From the NCBI RefSeq assembly GCF_007004765.1, contig NZ_VIKR01000007.1, positions 247,393 to 311,392 on the forward strand: a DNA stretch of 64,000 nt, read 5' to 3'. The notes under the pieces were generated by a model. That model was given only the letters and a program-made list of their open reading frames with translations, ran no database searches and was not told the origin of the DNA. This DNA is from Aliikangiella marina. Its GTDB lineage: Bacteria > Pseudomonadota > Gammaproteobacteria > Enterobacterales > Kangiellaceae. Position numbers and translations under genes: made by a program. Positions 28,835 through 37,845 of the stretch are shown piece by piece (position 1 is the first letter of the stretch; each line of letters begins with the position of its first letter).

Positions 28835-29215
28835 ATGGATTTATTGTTGTACGCGGCTGCTTTTTTGACCATTCTTATTGGGATTACACACTCGTACCTT
28901 GGCGAAAAGTATATCTTGATAAGGCTGTTTAGACGGGACAATATTCCCCATTTGTTCGGCAGTGCCGACTTTACTATCAAAACCTTGCGGTTTGCATGGC
29001 ATATAACCACCATCGCTTGGTGGGGGTTGGCGGGCATAATAGTCTTGACTGCACAGAGCGCCTTAAACTCTACGAATGTACTACTGGTTATCGCGATAAC
29101 TTTCTTAATATCTGGTTTTATTACTGTTGTGGCTTCAAAAGGCAAGCACTACGCGTGGGTCATTTTCTTTTTGATAGGTTTTTCTAGTCTAATTGTTGCG
29201 CTATCAGCGTCTTAA
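28835..29215 (+). CDS. Four-helix membrane protein of unknown function
   Basis: A 126-residue protein with four predicted membrane helices (about 3-20, 45-70, 76-95, 103-123). The first loop holds HSYLGEKYILIRLF and LFGSADFTIKTLRFAWH, conserved-looking charged segments. I know of similar small proteins in other proteobacteria without a function. It is tightly linked to the GFA gene and converges on a TetR gene. Confidence 0.72.
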   Translation: MDLLLYAAAFLTILIGITHSYLGEKYILIRLFRRDNIPHLFGSADFTIKTLRFAWHITTIAWWGLAGIIVLTAQSALNSTNVLLVIAITFLISGFITVVASKGKHYAWVIFFLIGFSSLIVALSAS

Positions 29216-29237
29216 CCAGTAGACAGAACTCTCAACT

Positions 29238-29870
29238 TTATACTGGCTCCGGAAAGCTTGAGAGTAGTAATTCTGTTGAGTCGATAATCATTTGATCAGT
29301 ATTACTGCCAGGATAAATTCGCTTGTAGCTGTCGTCGATAGTCAGCATAGAAGCGCCATGTACTAAAGTCCACAACGGGAATGCGATAGCCATTAATTTG
29401 TCGACATCGTGCAGCTGAGTTCTGGCGATGATTTCATCAAGCAAGATTTGGAACGTCGGTTTACCAATCATTTCACTGTCAGGCTCTTTAATATTCATGC
29501 TATTGCCAAACATGAGTTTAAAGATGGCGGGCTCTTTAATAGCGAATGCGATGTAGGTAAGACCGATAGCCGTTATGCGTTGATTACTACCCGATACGAG
29601 CCCATTAGAAGCAGCCAGCATATCTTGGCGCATTTCCTCAAAGCCAACCGCAATTACAGATTTGAGTAAATCTTCTTTATTAGCGAAATGTCGGTACGGG
29701 GCGGCCTTACTCACACCGGCTAGTTTACAAGCATCGGCCATTGAAAATTTATCTGGTCCTTTCTCTCTAACAAGCTGCGTCGCTGCACTAATTAAACTTT
29801 CCCGCAGATCGCCATGGTGATAGTGGTCTCGCTGTTGTTTTGCTGCTGCTACAGAGTCTGACTTGTTCAA
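29238..29870 (-). CDS. TetR/AcrR family repressor of the RND efflux operon
   Basis: A repressor of about 210 residues: N-terminal helix-turn-helix with SMADACKLAGVSKAAPYRHFANKEDLL and a WHG-type C-terminal ligand domain. I chose the TTG at 29870, eight bases after GGGAG; a further TTG at 29924 would add 18 residues and reach towards the operators. It is divergent from the RND adaptor gene, with palindromic operators between, so it should repress both itself and the pump until a ligand binds. Confidence 0.88.
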   Translation of the reverse strand: MNKSDSVAAAKQQRDHYHHGDLRESLISAATQLVREKGPDKFSMADACKLAGVSKAAPYRHFANKEDLLKSVIAVGFEEMRQDMLAASNGLVSGSNQRITAIGLTYIAFAIKEPAIFKLMFGNSMNIKEPDSEMIGKPTFQILLDEIIARTQLHDVDKLMAIAFPLWTLVHGASMLTIDDSYKRIYPGSNTDQMIIDSTELLLSSFPEPV

Positions 29871-29930
29871 ATGAGTAATCTCCCGCTGATACCCGATCTT
29901 AATCGTAATTAAAGACGTATACAATAGATA

Positions 29931-29971
29931 ATGTTAACATGGTTTACATGTTATGTTAACGGTGTTAACAT
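29931..29971. promoter_or_regulatory. Nested TetR operators between tetR and RND genes
   Basis: A perfect palindrome ATGTTAACAT (29931-29940) is followed by ATGTTAAC GGT GTTAACAT (29953-29971), a perfect 8-bp inverted repeat with a 3-bp centre. ACATGTTATGT lies between. All are variants of GTTAACAT and lie in the divergent promoter region. Confidence 0.7.
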
Positions 29972-30044
29972 GGTTTAAATTCTGACCAATCGCGTTTTAA
30001 TTAGTGAATAACGTGTAACGAACTATCAGGAATAGAGGAAAATC

Positions 30045-31259
30045 ATGAATATTCCAAATAATGCAGGAAAGCTGATAATGAGCGATGCAAGTCGGCGTAT
30101 CGTTATTTATCTTCTTGCGGGCCTAGTATTTTTAGCCAGTGGTATTGCGTTAAAAGCATTCTCTCAGACAGATATCGAACCCGCCGAGCGCAAGCTAGTT
30201 GTTAATAGCCAAGTGGTTGAGGTTTTGCCCGGTTACTATATTGATCGATATTTTTCAGCTCAAGTTTTACCTCAGCAAAGCGTTGCTGTGGCAAGCGAAG
30301 TCGCTGGAAAAGTTACCGCAATATTTGTTGATGATGGAGAAAGGGTAGAACAGGGACAGAAGCTCTTTCAGCTAGATACGCTCATTTTGGAGCAACAACT
30401 AGCTAGGTTCGCTGCGCAGCAGGAATCGGTGCGTGCGGATATTGATTTAGCAGAGAAGCGACTGACTCGGCAAAAAAATCTCAATCAGAATAGCTTCAGC
30501 TCGGAGGATACGATCGATGCTCTGGCGTCACAGATCGCCCAGTTAAATGCATCGCTTGCAAGCCTCAAAGCGCAATCTAAAGATATTCAAATAAGAATTG
30601 ATAAATCAACCATCTATTCACCTTTCGCTGGGCAAATCCAAAAGCGTAATATTGATATTGGGGCTGTAATCAATGCCGGATTAAACACCTTTGAGCTGGT
30701 CGACAATAACCTTTTAGAAATTCAAGTAGGATTGCCAACCCAACTGGTGAAACAGATAGAAATATCGCGCCAATACCAATTTATTCAAGCAAACCAAACT
30801 ATTACCGCCAAAGCTATCGCAATCTTGCCTAGAATTGATAGTGTTACTCAAACACAAGGCGTTAAATTTACGTTACCAAGTGATAGCCAGTTAGTTCCGG
30901 GTGACTTTGTCAAACTCAAGCTACCGAGTTACCAGGAAACAGAAGGTTTATGGGTTGCAAATACGGCTTTAATCGAGGGCGAAAAAGGTCTTTGGCAAAT
31001 ATTCGTGATCGATAATGAAGGTCGAGTGAATAAACAAACCGTTTCGATTATTTACCCGGGTAATCCCAATAGCTTTGTCCAAGCGAATATCAAAAGCGGT
31101 CAGAAAGTGGTGATTAATGGCGTACATCGATTGGCTAACCGAGTGGCTGTTATCGAAGAAAAAACTTTCAATCTTAATTCAAATAACGTTGCTTCAAAAA
31201 ATACCAACCAGGCTGACCTAGACTCATCTCAATCGCTCAGCGTGGGAGCAAGCCAGTGA
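30045..31259 (+). CDS. RND efflux periplasmic adaptor subunit
   Basis: A 404-residue membrane fusion protein with an N-terminal anchor (about 21-41), lipoyl halves (VASEVAGKVTAIFVDDGERVEQGQKLF and IYSPFAGQIQKRNID), an alpha-hairpin and a beta-barrel. It should connect the RND pump to an outer-membrane channel not encoded here. GAGGA lies before the ATG. The stop overlaps the GTG start of the pump gene, so the two are coupled. Expression is probably controlled by the divergent TetR repressor. Confidence 0.93.
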   Translation: MNIPNNAGKLIMSDASRRIVIYLLAGLVFLASGIALKAFSQTDIEPAERKLVVNSQVVEVLPGYYIDRYFSAQVLPQQSVAVASEVAGKVTAIFVDDGERVEQGQKLFQLDTLILEQQLARFAAQQESVRADIDLAEKRLTRQKNLNQNSFSSEDTIDALASQIAQLNASLASLKAQSKDIQIRIDKSTIYSPFAGQIQKRNIDIGAVINAGLNTFELVDNNLLEIQVGLPTQLVKQIEISRQYQFIQANQTITAKAIAILPRIDSVTQTQGVKFTLPSDSQLVPGDFVKLKLPSYQETEGLWVANTALIEGEKGLWQIFVIDNEGRVNKQTVSIIYPGNPNSFVQANIKSGQKVVINGVHRLANRVAVIEEKTFNLNSNNVASKNTNQADLDSSQSLSVGASQ

Positions 31260-34200
31260 AAAATGCTGCTTCATTAAAAACACTTTTATATCGTGAGCCG
31301 CGCCTCTTTGCTCTGTTAGTCGGCACCATTATGGTGCTTGGTTTATCCTCTTACCTGACTATCGGTAAACAAGAAGATCCCACCATCACAAACCTGTTCG
31401 CCACGGTAATTACGCCGTACCCAGGGGCAGATCCGCAGAGAGTGGAGGCTTTGGTGAGTAAAAAGTTAGAAGATGAATTAAAAACGATTCCAGAAATTAA
31501 AGAGGTCAAGTCAAATTCAAGAACGGGTATTTCTATCGTCAATGTCGAGCTTTCGCAGTTTATTAATGATCAAGAAATAGAGCAAGCCTGGGCGGAAATC
31601 CGCGATGCAATCGAGGATGCTCGAACTGGTATGCCTGCGGGTGTTGGACCAACAGAGTTTGACAATGATCGTACCGGCGCCTTTACCTCAATAAGTCTGA
31701 TAAAACCAGCAGAAGGGAATGTAATCGGTCCAGCTATTCTGGGCCGATATGCAAAACAGCTTCAAGATCAACTTAGGTTAGTTTCTGGAACGAAAGACGT
31801 CGAACTCTTCGGTGAGCCCGAGGAAGTGGTTTATGTCAAACTAGACCCGGTTAAATTAAATGCGATTCAGCTTACTGCGCCAGAAGTGGCGAGAATCATT
31901 CAACAAGCCGACGTAAAAAACTCGGCAGGTAAAGCCGATACAGCACAGTCTTCTTTAGTTATTGAAATAGATGGAGAAGCGAAAAGTCTCTCACGTCTGA
32001 AATCCATTCCGATCAAGACCTTTAATCAACAACAGTTGTTATTAGGCGATATTGCAGAGTTTGAAAAAACCGTTGCTAATCCGGAAAATTCGATAGGGCT
32101 GAGTCATGGCGAACAAGTTGTATTAATTGCCGCTCGAATGAAACCCGATCTACGGGTTGATCATTGGACTCAACGAATAAATCGTAAAATTGATGAATTC
32201 AAATCACAATTACCGGTTGATATTGAACACCAGTTGGTATTTTCGCAACAGAGCTATACCTCACAAAGATTGACAGAAGTTTTTATTAATATGCTGATCG
32301 GTGTTTCGCTGGTTGTCGCCGTGTTGTTAATTTCTATGGGGTGGCGAGCAGCTTTAGTGGTTGCAATTGTATTGCCGCTAACCAGCCTCCTTTCGTTAAG
32401 CGTTTTACAATTTATGGGTATTCCGATCCATCAAATGTCAGTAACAGGGCTAATTGTAGCGCTCGGGCTATTGGTCGACGCCGCTATTGTTATGACTGAT
32501 GATATTGGTAAGCGGATTGCGCGTGGTGAAGCAAAATTATCGGCAATATCAGGTGCGATTGATCGTCTCAAAATACCGCTTTTGGCATCGACAGCTACTA
32601 CAGCTTTGGCATTTATTCCGATGGTGTTATTGCCCGGTCCAGCTGGTGATTTTGTTGGGTCGATAGCGATTAGTGTGGTGATTATGTTGGTGAGCTCATT
32701 TGTGCTCGCATTAACTGTGACGCCAAGCTTAGCTGGTTGGTTACTTCATCAAGCCTCTAATCCGTTAGTCAGCATGCCTGGTTTAGCGGAGAAGTTTAAA
32801 AGATCGCTATCTTGGTCGATGCAGTATCCAAAGTCCGCGGTGGCGGTCGCCTTGATTTTGCCTGTGTTAGGCTTTTTATTATTTCCAACTTTGACGGCGC
32901 AATTTTTTCCCGGCGTCGACCGAGATCAGTTTTATATTCAAGTCGATATGGGTAAAGGGGTCTCAATTCAGCAAACTAAAACTGCGGTAACTGAAATCTC
33001 GGATATTTTAGACCAGCAAGAGGGAGTCAAGGATCATCAATGGGTTATCGGTCAAAATGCACCAGCATTTTATTACAACATGATCAGAAACAGGGATAGT
33101 GATCCTGGTTTTGCTGAGGGGCTAATTACGACACGATCGCCCGAAACAACTGAAAATCTAATTCCTATTTTACAGCGACAGTTAGACCAAGCGATTCCGC
33201 AAGCGCAGATTTTAGTGAGAGGCTTGGTCCAAGGCCCACCGGTCAATGCACCAGTCGAAATAAAAATCGTCGGACCAAATTTGCAGCAACTTTCAATGCT
33301 AGGCGATGAAGTGAGAGAGAGAATGAGCCGTATTGACGATATCACTCACACGCGTCACTCACTCAATGCTGGCGCGCCAAAGTTTGTTTTCAAACTAGAT
33401 GAAGCAAAGGTACAAAGAGCTGGTTATCAATTAACTGAAATCGCTGACTTAATGAATGCGAGTTTAACTGGAATTCGGTCAGGTAGCATATTAGAGCAAA
33501 CTGAAGAGTTACCAATTATTGTCAGATTGACTGATGATTTGAGAACCGAAATGGATTGGTTTCGTCATTTAACCTTGCCGGTTCGTTCGGCAGAACAAGG
33601 TGAAAGGTTAGTGCCACTATCTGCGCTTGGGGAAGCAGTTTTGCAACCGAGTGAAAATGCTATCGTTAGAGAAAATGGAGAACGTATCAATACGGTTCAA
33701 GGTTATATTCAACGAGGATTATTACCCCAAGAGGTGCTTAAGCAACTGCAACAAGTTATGGCTGATGATCCGGTTAATTTACCGCCGGGATATCGATTTG
33801 TTGTTGGTGGAGACGCGGACGCTAGAAATGAAACCGTTAACAATCTTATGGCTTCAATGGGCTTAATCATTACCTTAACTATCGCGACCATCGTGTTAAC
33901 CTTTCGTTCTTATCGGTTGTCAATAATTACCTTCGTAGTGTGTATTTTGTCCGCTGGTCTAAGCATGTTATCGCTGGCGGTTATGAATTATCCGTTTGGT
34001 ATTCAAGCTTTGATAGGAGTGATTGGTTCTATTGGCGTTTCAATAAATGCGGCGATTATTATTTTAACGGCGCTGCAAGCCGATGAAGGTGCTATGGCGG
34101 GTGATCGAAACGCGATTCAACGGGTGGTATTTCAGTCTTCGAGACATATCATTTCGACCACGACCACCACATTTGGTGGTTTTCTTCCATTAATACTTGC

Positions 34201-34372
34201 TGGTGGTGGATTTTGGCCGCCGTTTGCAATGGCGATTGCGGGTGGCGTTTTGTTGTCGACTGTTGTTTCTTTTTACTTTACGCCAACAATGTTTACGCTT
34301 TGGTATGCTGGCAAACGTCACTTATCGACTTTTGCTGTTCAATCAGAGGCTAGTCTGGAAACGGCGAAATAG
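31256..34372 (+). CDS. RND family efflux transporter permease
   Basis: A 1038-residue inner-membrane proton antiporter of the AcrB/hydrophobe-amphiphile group. It has the standard twelve-helix plan with two large periplasmic loops. The helix-4 proton-relay aspartates are seen in GLLVDAAIVMTDDIGKR. The start is GTG within the upstream stop (GTGA). The adaptor and TetR neighbours complete a drug-efflux cassette; substrates cannot be told. The related periplasmic substrate-binding region is similar to uncharacterised efflux proteins rather than to AcrB itself. Confidence 0.95.
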   Translation: MKNAASLKTLLYREPRLFALLVGTIMVLGLSSYLTIGKQEDPTITNLFATVITPYPGADPQRVEALVSKKLEDELKTIPEIKEVKSNSRTGISIVNVELSQFINDQEIEQAWAEIRDAIEDARTGMPAGVGPTEFDNDRTGAFTSISLIKPAEGNVIGPAILGRYAKQLQDQLRLVSGTKDVELFGEPEEVVYVKLDPVKLNAIQLTAPEVARIIQQADVKNSAGKADTAQSSLVIEIDGEAKSLSRLKSIPIKTFNQQQLLLGDIAEFEKTVANPENSIGLSHGEQVVLIAARMKPDLRVDHWTQRINRKIDEFKSQLPVDIEHQLVFSQQSYTSQRLTEVFINMLIGVSLVVAVLLISMGWRAALVVAIVLPLTSLLSLSVLQFMGIPIHQMSVTGLIVALGLLVDAAIVMTDDIGKRIARGEAKLSAISGAIDRLKIPLLASTATTALAFIPMVLLPGPAGDFVGSIAISVVIMLVSSFVLALTVTPSLAGWLLHQASNPLVSMPGLAEKFKRSLSWSMQYPKSAVAVALILPVLGFLLFPTLTAQFFPGVDRDQFYIQVDMGKGVSIQQTKTAVTEISDILDQQEGVKDHQWVIGQNAPAFYYNMIRNRDSDPGFAEGLITTRSPETTENLIPILQRQLDQAIPQAQILVRGLVQGPPVNAPVEIKIVGPNLQQLSMLGDEVRERMSRIDDITHTRHSLNAGAPKFVFKLDEAKVQRAGYQLTEIADLMNASLTGIRSGSILEQTEELPIIVRLTDDLRTEMDWFRHLTLPVRSAEQGERLVPLSALGEAVLQPSENAIVRENGERINTVQGYIQRGLLPQEVLKQLQQVMADDPVNLPPGYRFVVGGDADARNETVNNLMASMGLIITLTIATIVLTFRSYRLSIITFVVCILSAGLSMLSLAVMNYPFGIQALIGVIGSIGVSINAAIIILTALQADEGAMAGDRNAIQRVVFQSSRHIISTTTTTFGGFLPLILAGGGFWPPFAMAIAGGVLLSTVVSFYFTPTMFTLWYAGKRHLSTFAVQSEASLETAK

Positions 34373-34551
34373 ATAGTGAGCGGTTTCGGATAACTTGAGT
34401 AAATCTGTAATAAAATAATTTTTGTTTCGACTAAGATAGGGGATAGCTTTGCGAGACTTAAGAGAACGAAATTAGACTCAAACTTAAGCCAAATTAAGAT
34501 CTATCCTTGTTTTAGGCAATTAATTATAGTTACTAAGCGAGTATCCAGGAT

Positions 34552-35022
34552 TTGTTTCTAGCAAAATCTAAGCAACTTAAAACATCGCTTGCTCAATATG
34601 TTAAACGCCGTAATGGTGTTCCGCTGGGCGGAAAAGGCGCCTTAAGAGAGATGCTGTATCGTTCTTTGGGCGCGGGCTCTTTTCAGGATTTTTGGAAATT
34701 CTGGAACCCAATCTGGAGTTATTATTTAGCGAAATATAGCTTTCTTCCTTTAAAAAAAATATTCCCAGTATGGTTGTCAATTATTCTAACTTTTGCGATT
34801 AGTGGCGCGCTTCATGATCTCGCCATTGTGTTGCTGACACAAAAGCTCTCATTTATTATCACAATCTGGTTTTCTATCATGGGGGCTGTTCTTGTAAGCT
34901 TGAGTCGTTTAAAAATCACATACACAACATTTCCCTTGGTAATACGGGGATTGATTAATCTAGGACTAATACTACTCAGCTATGGTATCGCAAAGCTGCT
35001 GCTTATAGCTGTTGACGGTTGA
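34552..35022 (+). CDS. Short MBOAT-like membrane protein
   Basis: A 156-residue protein with about four hydrophobic segments and the motif ISGALHDLA, which resembles the active-site His region of membrane-bound O-acyltransferases. GKGALREMLYRSLGAGSFQD and FWKFWNPIWSYYLAKY precede it. Full MBOAT enzymes are about three times longer, so this is either a compact family member or the C-terminal remnant of one. The proposed TTG start lies only one base after AGGA, so the start is uncertain; a stop codon is 18 bases upstream. Confidence 0.6.
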   Translation: MFLAKSKQLKTSLAQYVKRRNGVPLGGKGALREMLYRSLGAGSFQDFWKFWNPIWSYYLAKYSFLPLKKIFPVWLSIILTFAISGALHDLAIVLLTQKLSFIITIWFSIMGAVLVSLSRLKITYTTFPLVIRGLINLGLILLSYGIAKLLLIAVDG

Positions 35023-35028
35023 TAATAA

Positions 35029-35055
35029 AAGCCAGGTTATGAAGTAACCTGGCTT
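35029..35055 (-). terminator. Terminator for the leftward SDR gene
   Basis: An 11-bp perfect stem AAGCCAGGTTA/TAACCTGGCTT with a 5-base loop. Read leftwards it is followed by TTTTATT, so it should end the SDR transcript; it lies in a convergent region and may also block rightward reading. Confidence 0.75.
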
Positions 35056-35137
35056 CGTGAAAAATAGCGATAAAGTTTTCTGGACGAAAAATATTATCGA
35101 TGAAAAGCTATTAGTCGGTCCTCCAACTTAGCAATTA

Positions 35138-35905
35138 TTAATTCCTACCCGCGATTACTCCACCATCAATATCCCAAATTGCACCGGTTACCCAGCTAGA
35201 ATCATCTGATAGTAAGAAACTAATGGTTTTAGCGATATCTTGAGGCGTACCAACACGACCAATTGGATGAAAGTCGTTAAAACCGTCGATTACCGTATCA
35301 ATTTCTTCTGGTGCTATAAAAGCTTCATATATCGGGGTTTTCACAACCGCTGGCGAAACGGCATTAACCCGAATGTTAAAATCAGCTAGCTCCATTGCCA
35401 AATGTTGGGTTAACGAGTGAAGCCCTGCTTTAGCCATCGAATAAGCAGAAGAAGGAGTTGTTTTAATTGCTTGTTTGGCCCACATAGAGCCGACATTCAC
35501 AATGCTCCCGCCCTTAGCTGCGACCATCGCTTTTGCAGCAGCTTGCGTGATCTGGAAAGTCGCTTTATTGAGTCCCATATAAATCTCATAGTCATCTAGA
35601 GTATGCTCTAAAAAGGCTTTTGGATTAAAATAACCAGCGGCGTTAACGAGATAATTCAGAGGGGTATCGAGTGATTGGATGTATTCGATAATTCTTGAAA
35701 CATCGCCTTGATCATATAGATCGCCTTGTAGGGCTGTCGCCTTACCGATACTATTGAGGTGCGCGACTGCTGATTCTAATTTTGTTTCGTCTTTACCGAT
35801 GATTACGACTTCGATGTCTTCAGCAGCCAGTAGCTTCGCTGTTTCAAATCCCATTCCGCTCGATCCACCGACAATAACTGCTAGACCTGAATACTTGAAT
35901 TTCAT
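35138..35905 (-). CDS. Short-chain dehydrogenase/reductase (SDR)
   Basis: A 255-residue classical SDR with NAD(P) motif [15 protein letters not shown] in place of NNAG, and catalytic Ser plus Tyr-x3-Lys in [11 protein letters not shown]-terminal [15 protein letters not shown] is typical. The substrate is unknown. It is divergent from an HxlR regulator with a possible operator between, so it is likely induced by the compound, often an electrophile or aldehyde, sensed by that regulator. AGGAG precedes the ATG. Confidence 0.92.
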   Translation of the reverse strand: MKFKYSGLAVIVGGSSGMGFETAKLLAAEDIEVVIIGKDETKLESAVAHLNSIGKATALQGDLYDQGDVSRIIEYIQSLDTPLNYLVNAAGYFNPKAFLEHTLDDYEIYMGLNKATFQITQAAAKAMVAAKGGSIVNVGSMWAKQAIKTTPSSAYSMAKAGLHSLTQHLAMELADFNIRVNAVSPAVVKTPIYEAFIAPEEIDTVIDGFNDFHPIGRVGTPQDIAKTISFLLSDDSSWVTGAIWDIDGGVIAGRN

Positions 35906-35994
35906 TACAATTTCTCCTAAAAATATATGATTAACTGGTGCTTATCATATGGATTGTCTGTGATTAAAAACAGTAAGCACAAAATGGTAGGGTA

Positions 35995-36009
35995 GGTACT
36001 TTTTGGTAC
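35995..36009. promoter_or_regulatory. Candidate HxlR operator
   Basis: GGTAC TTTTT GGTAC lies just upstream of the HxlR start, in the divergent region shared with the SDR gene. HxlR-type proteins often bind GTAC-containing sites. The match is short. Confidence 0.35.
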
Positions 36010-36015
36010 ATCTTT

Positions 36016-36357
36016 ATGATTGATAACGATAAAAAATTTTCAAAAAAAGTGGCGCCAGCTCAATCTGCTCGTATGGTGGAGACGATTTATGGATGTAAAT
36101 GGTCTTTAACTGTCTATCAGCTGATTGCAAATGGCATTAACCGACCAGGTCAAATGGTAAAAAGTGTCGATGGATTGACAACCAAAGTTCTTAATTCTTG
36201 CTTAAAGCGCAATATTGAGTTTGGAATAATCGATAAGATTACTTACAACGAATTACCGCCAAGAGTTGAGTATGAGGTGACACCATTTGGTGAAAAATTT
36301 ATCCGCATTCTTGATCAGCTTGAAACGTTGCAAGAAGAAATTAATGAGTCTGTTTAA
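36016..36357 (+). CDS. HxlR family transcriptional regulator
   Basis: A 113-residue winged-helix protein with the family core YGCKWSLTVYQLIANG and the recognition region LTTKVLNSCLKRN, then LPPRVEYEVTPFGEKF. Cys26 or so in YGCKW could act as a redox or electrophile sensor, as in several HxlR/YodB proteins. It is divergent from the SDR gene, which is its likely target. Confidence 0.9.
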   Translation: MIDNDKKFSKKVAPAQSARMVETIYGCKWSLTVYQLIANGINRPGQMVKSVDGLTTKVLNSCLKRNIEFGIIDKITYNELPPRVEYEVTPFGEKFIRILDQLETLQEEINESV

Positions 36358-36395
36358 ATCAGATAAAAAACAAAATCAGTTGAGATGAGGGACTA

Positions 36396-37139
36396 ATGGC
36401 TGTTTTAAAAAGATTGTTTTTAGGAAGCATAACAAGCTTTTTGTTTTTACCATTCGCCTTGGCTTGGAGTGATGGATATCAACATATTTCGATAAAAGAA
36501 TATAAAGAGGCGTTGTTAGTTTTAGAAAAAAGAGGGGGTAATCTTTATTGTCCAGATAAAAATAGTGAAACCGCTTTTGCAGATTGTCGTAGTTTTGAAA
36601 TATTGAGAGAACAGGGTTGTTATGGTTATTCGACAGCAGCAATGCGATCAGAAAGCCGGTACTCTGATAACTGTCTAGAACTTAACAAACTGAGAAATAC
36701 TCAAACGCCGAAAAAGAGTTATTTTGTGTTAGATAATAAGACTTGGTGGCAAGATTTACCGGCAACGATAATTCCCATTTCAGGAGGTGTTTATAGTGAT
36801 GAATCTTGGAAAACTTCCCAAAGAAAGCGAGATACATTAGTTAAAGACAAACGACTGAAAGACTTGAGGTTGCATAAAGTATCAACCTATCTCGATCGAG
36901 TTGAAATCGTTATTGCGACAAAAAAACTAGAATGTGGCAAAGTTGAAGATTATCTGGAGATTGACACCATTGTTCTAGCTGATTTTAATCATGATGAGAT
37001 TGCAGAGCTTATACTAAAAGGTCACAGGGTAGATCGTTCAGATACCTGTCCATTAGGCGCTGCAAATAGCCTCGGTGCGACATTTATGGCAGTCCTTGCA
37101 AAAGAAGGTAAAACCAGACAGATAAAGCATTTGTTTTAA
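36396..37139 (+). CDS. Exported protein of unknown function
   Basis: A 247-residue protein with a signal peptide (cleavage near ALA-WS). Five or more Cys (CPDK, CRSFE, GCYG, CLEL, LECG, TCPLG) suggest periplasmic disulfides. The C-terminal IDTIVLADFNHDEIAELILKG resembles a single FG-GAP/EF-hand-like calcium loop. I recognise no family. GAGGG lies before the ATG. It follows the HxlR gene by 38 bp but seems functionally separate. Confidence 0.72.
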   Translation: MAVLKRLFLGSITSFLFLPFALAWSDGYQHISIKEYKEALLVLEKRGGNLYCPDKNSETAFADCRSFEILREQGCYGYSTAAMRSESRYSDNCLELNKLRNTQTPKKSYFVLDNKTWWQDLPATIIPISGGVYSDESWKTSQRKRDTLVKDKRLKDLRLHKVSTYLDRVEIVIATKKLECGKVEDYLEIDTIVLADFNHDEIAELILKGHRVDRSDTCPLGAANSLGATFMAVLAKEGKTRQIKHLF

Positions 37140-37364
37140 AATCGATATTAACGCGCCATCGTTAAATAATGATTATAAGCAGAATAATAAAAATTTATTC
37201 TACTTGTAGTGGGTCGTTTTATATAGAGCATACTAGTCTGTGCTGATTACTAAAGTAACGAAATTCTCCCTCACAATTCTAATATCGGTACTGGTTCCAG
37301 TAATGGTTTCAGTGCTAGCTCCAGTCCAATTCAAGCACCAGGCAAAGTTCAGTAGGATACAAAG
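37140..37364. other. Intergenic region upstream of blaI-like operon
   Basis: AT-rich region with a weak 7-bp hairpin AGAATAA/TTATTCT near 37180-37201, which may end the preceding transcript. The rest shows only imperfect short repeats around GGTTCCAGT/GGTTTCAGT near 37290-37315. No open reading frame with gene-like features was found. Confidence 0.5.
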
Positions 37365-37413
37365 TGCGACTGGTGTCGCATAAAATGGTTGACGTGGTGC
37401 GACAAGTGTCGCA
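37365..37413. promoter_or_regulatory. Twin BlaI-type operators and promoter
   Basis: Two 16-bp inverted repeats, TGCGACTGGTGTCGCA (37365-37380) and the perfect TGCGACAAGTGTCGCA (37398-37413), lie 33 bp apart, three helical turns. A -35 box TTGACG (37389-37394) lies between them and a -10-like AATATA/TATAAC follows at 37413-37420. A repressor on both sites would block the promoter. They precede the chosen start of the BlaI-like gene. Confidence 0.75.
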
Positions 37414-37447
37414 ATATAACCCCAAGAGACAAACCCTGGACTTAATA

Positions 37448-37825
37448 ATGCAACTGACCAATCCTGAATTAGAAATTTTAAAGTTGTTATGGAAAGAGCA
37501 ACCCTTGACCGCGAAAGAAATCCATACCCAATTAAGTGGAACGGTCAATTGGAGTTATTCTTCAACACGAAAAACGCTAGAGAGAATGGGAGAGAAAAAA
37601 CTTGTGAGCATTAGCTTGCAAGAAAATAAAAATATTTACGCAACCAAGGTGAGTAAGGTCGCAACGTTGGCAAAATTTGCGCAAGACTTTGCTAAGCGAG
37701 TACTTGAAATTGATGGCCCTATTCCCGCAGCGATGTTTACTGGCAGTCAAATTCTAGAGAAAGAGGAAGTAGAAGAACTAGAACAACTGCTTAATAACGC
37801 GAAGCGTAAAAAACAATCTCAATAA
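37448..37825 (+). CDS. BlaI/MecI/CopY family repressor
   Basis: A 125-residue winged-helix repressor. The family core is visible as LTNPELEILKLLWKEQPLTAKEI followed by YSSTRKTLERMGEKK, and a C-terminal dimerisation helix. I chose the ATG at 37448 because it gives the standard family length and leaves twin operators upstream; an ATG-initiated longer frame from 37364 would be translated across them. The M56-M23 protein gene follows by 20 bp, matching the blaI-blaR1 arrangement in which proteolysis relieves repression. Confidence 0.92.
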   Translation: MQLTNPELEILKLLWKEQPLTAKEIHTQLSGTVNWSYSSTRKTLERMGEKKLVSISLQENKNIYATKVSKVATLAKFAQDFAKRVLEIDGPIPAAMFTGSQILEKEEVEELEQLLNNAKRKKQSQ

Positions 37826-37845
37826 AGGTTAATCTGGGAAAGCTA

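Noticed and set aside
37364..37447. N-terminal extension of the BlaI-like frame
   Set aside because: It would place two operators and a promoter inside the coding sequence and exceed the family length.
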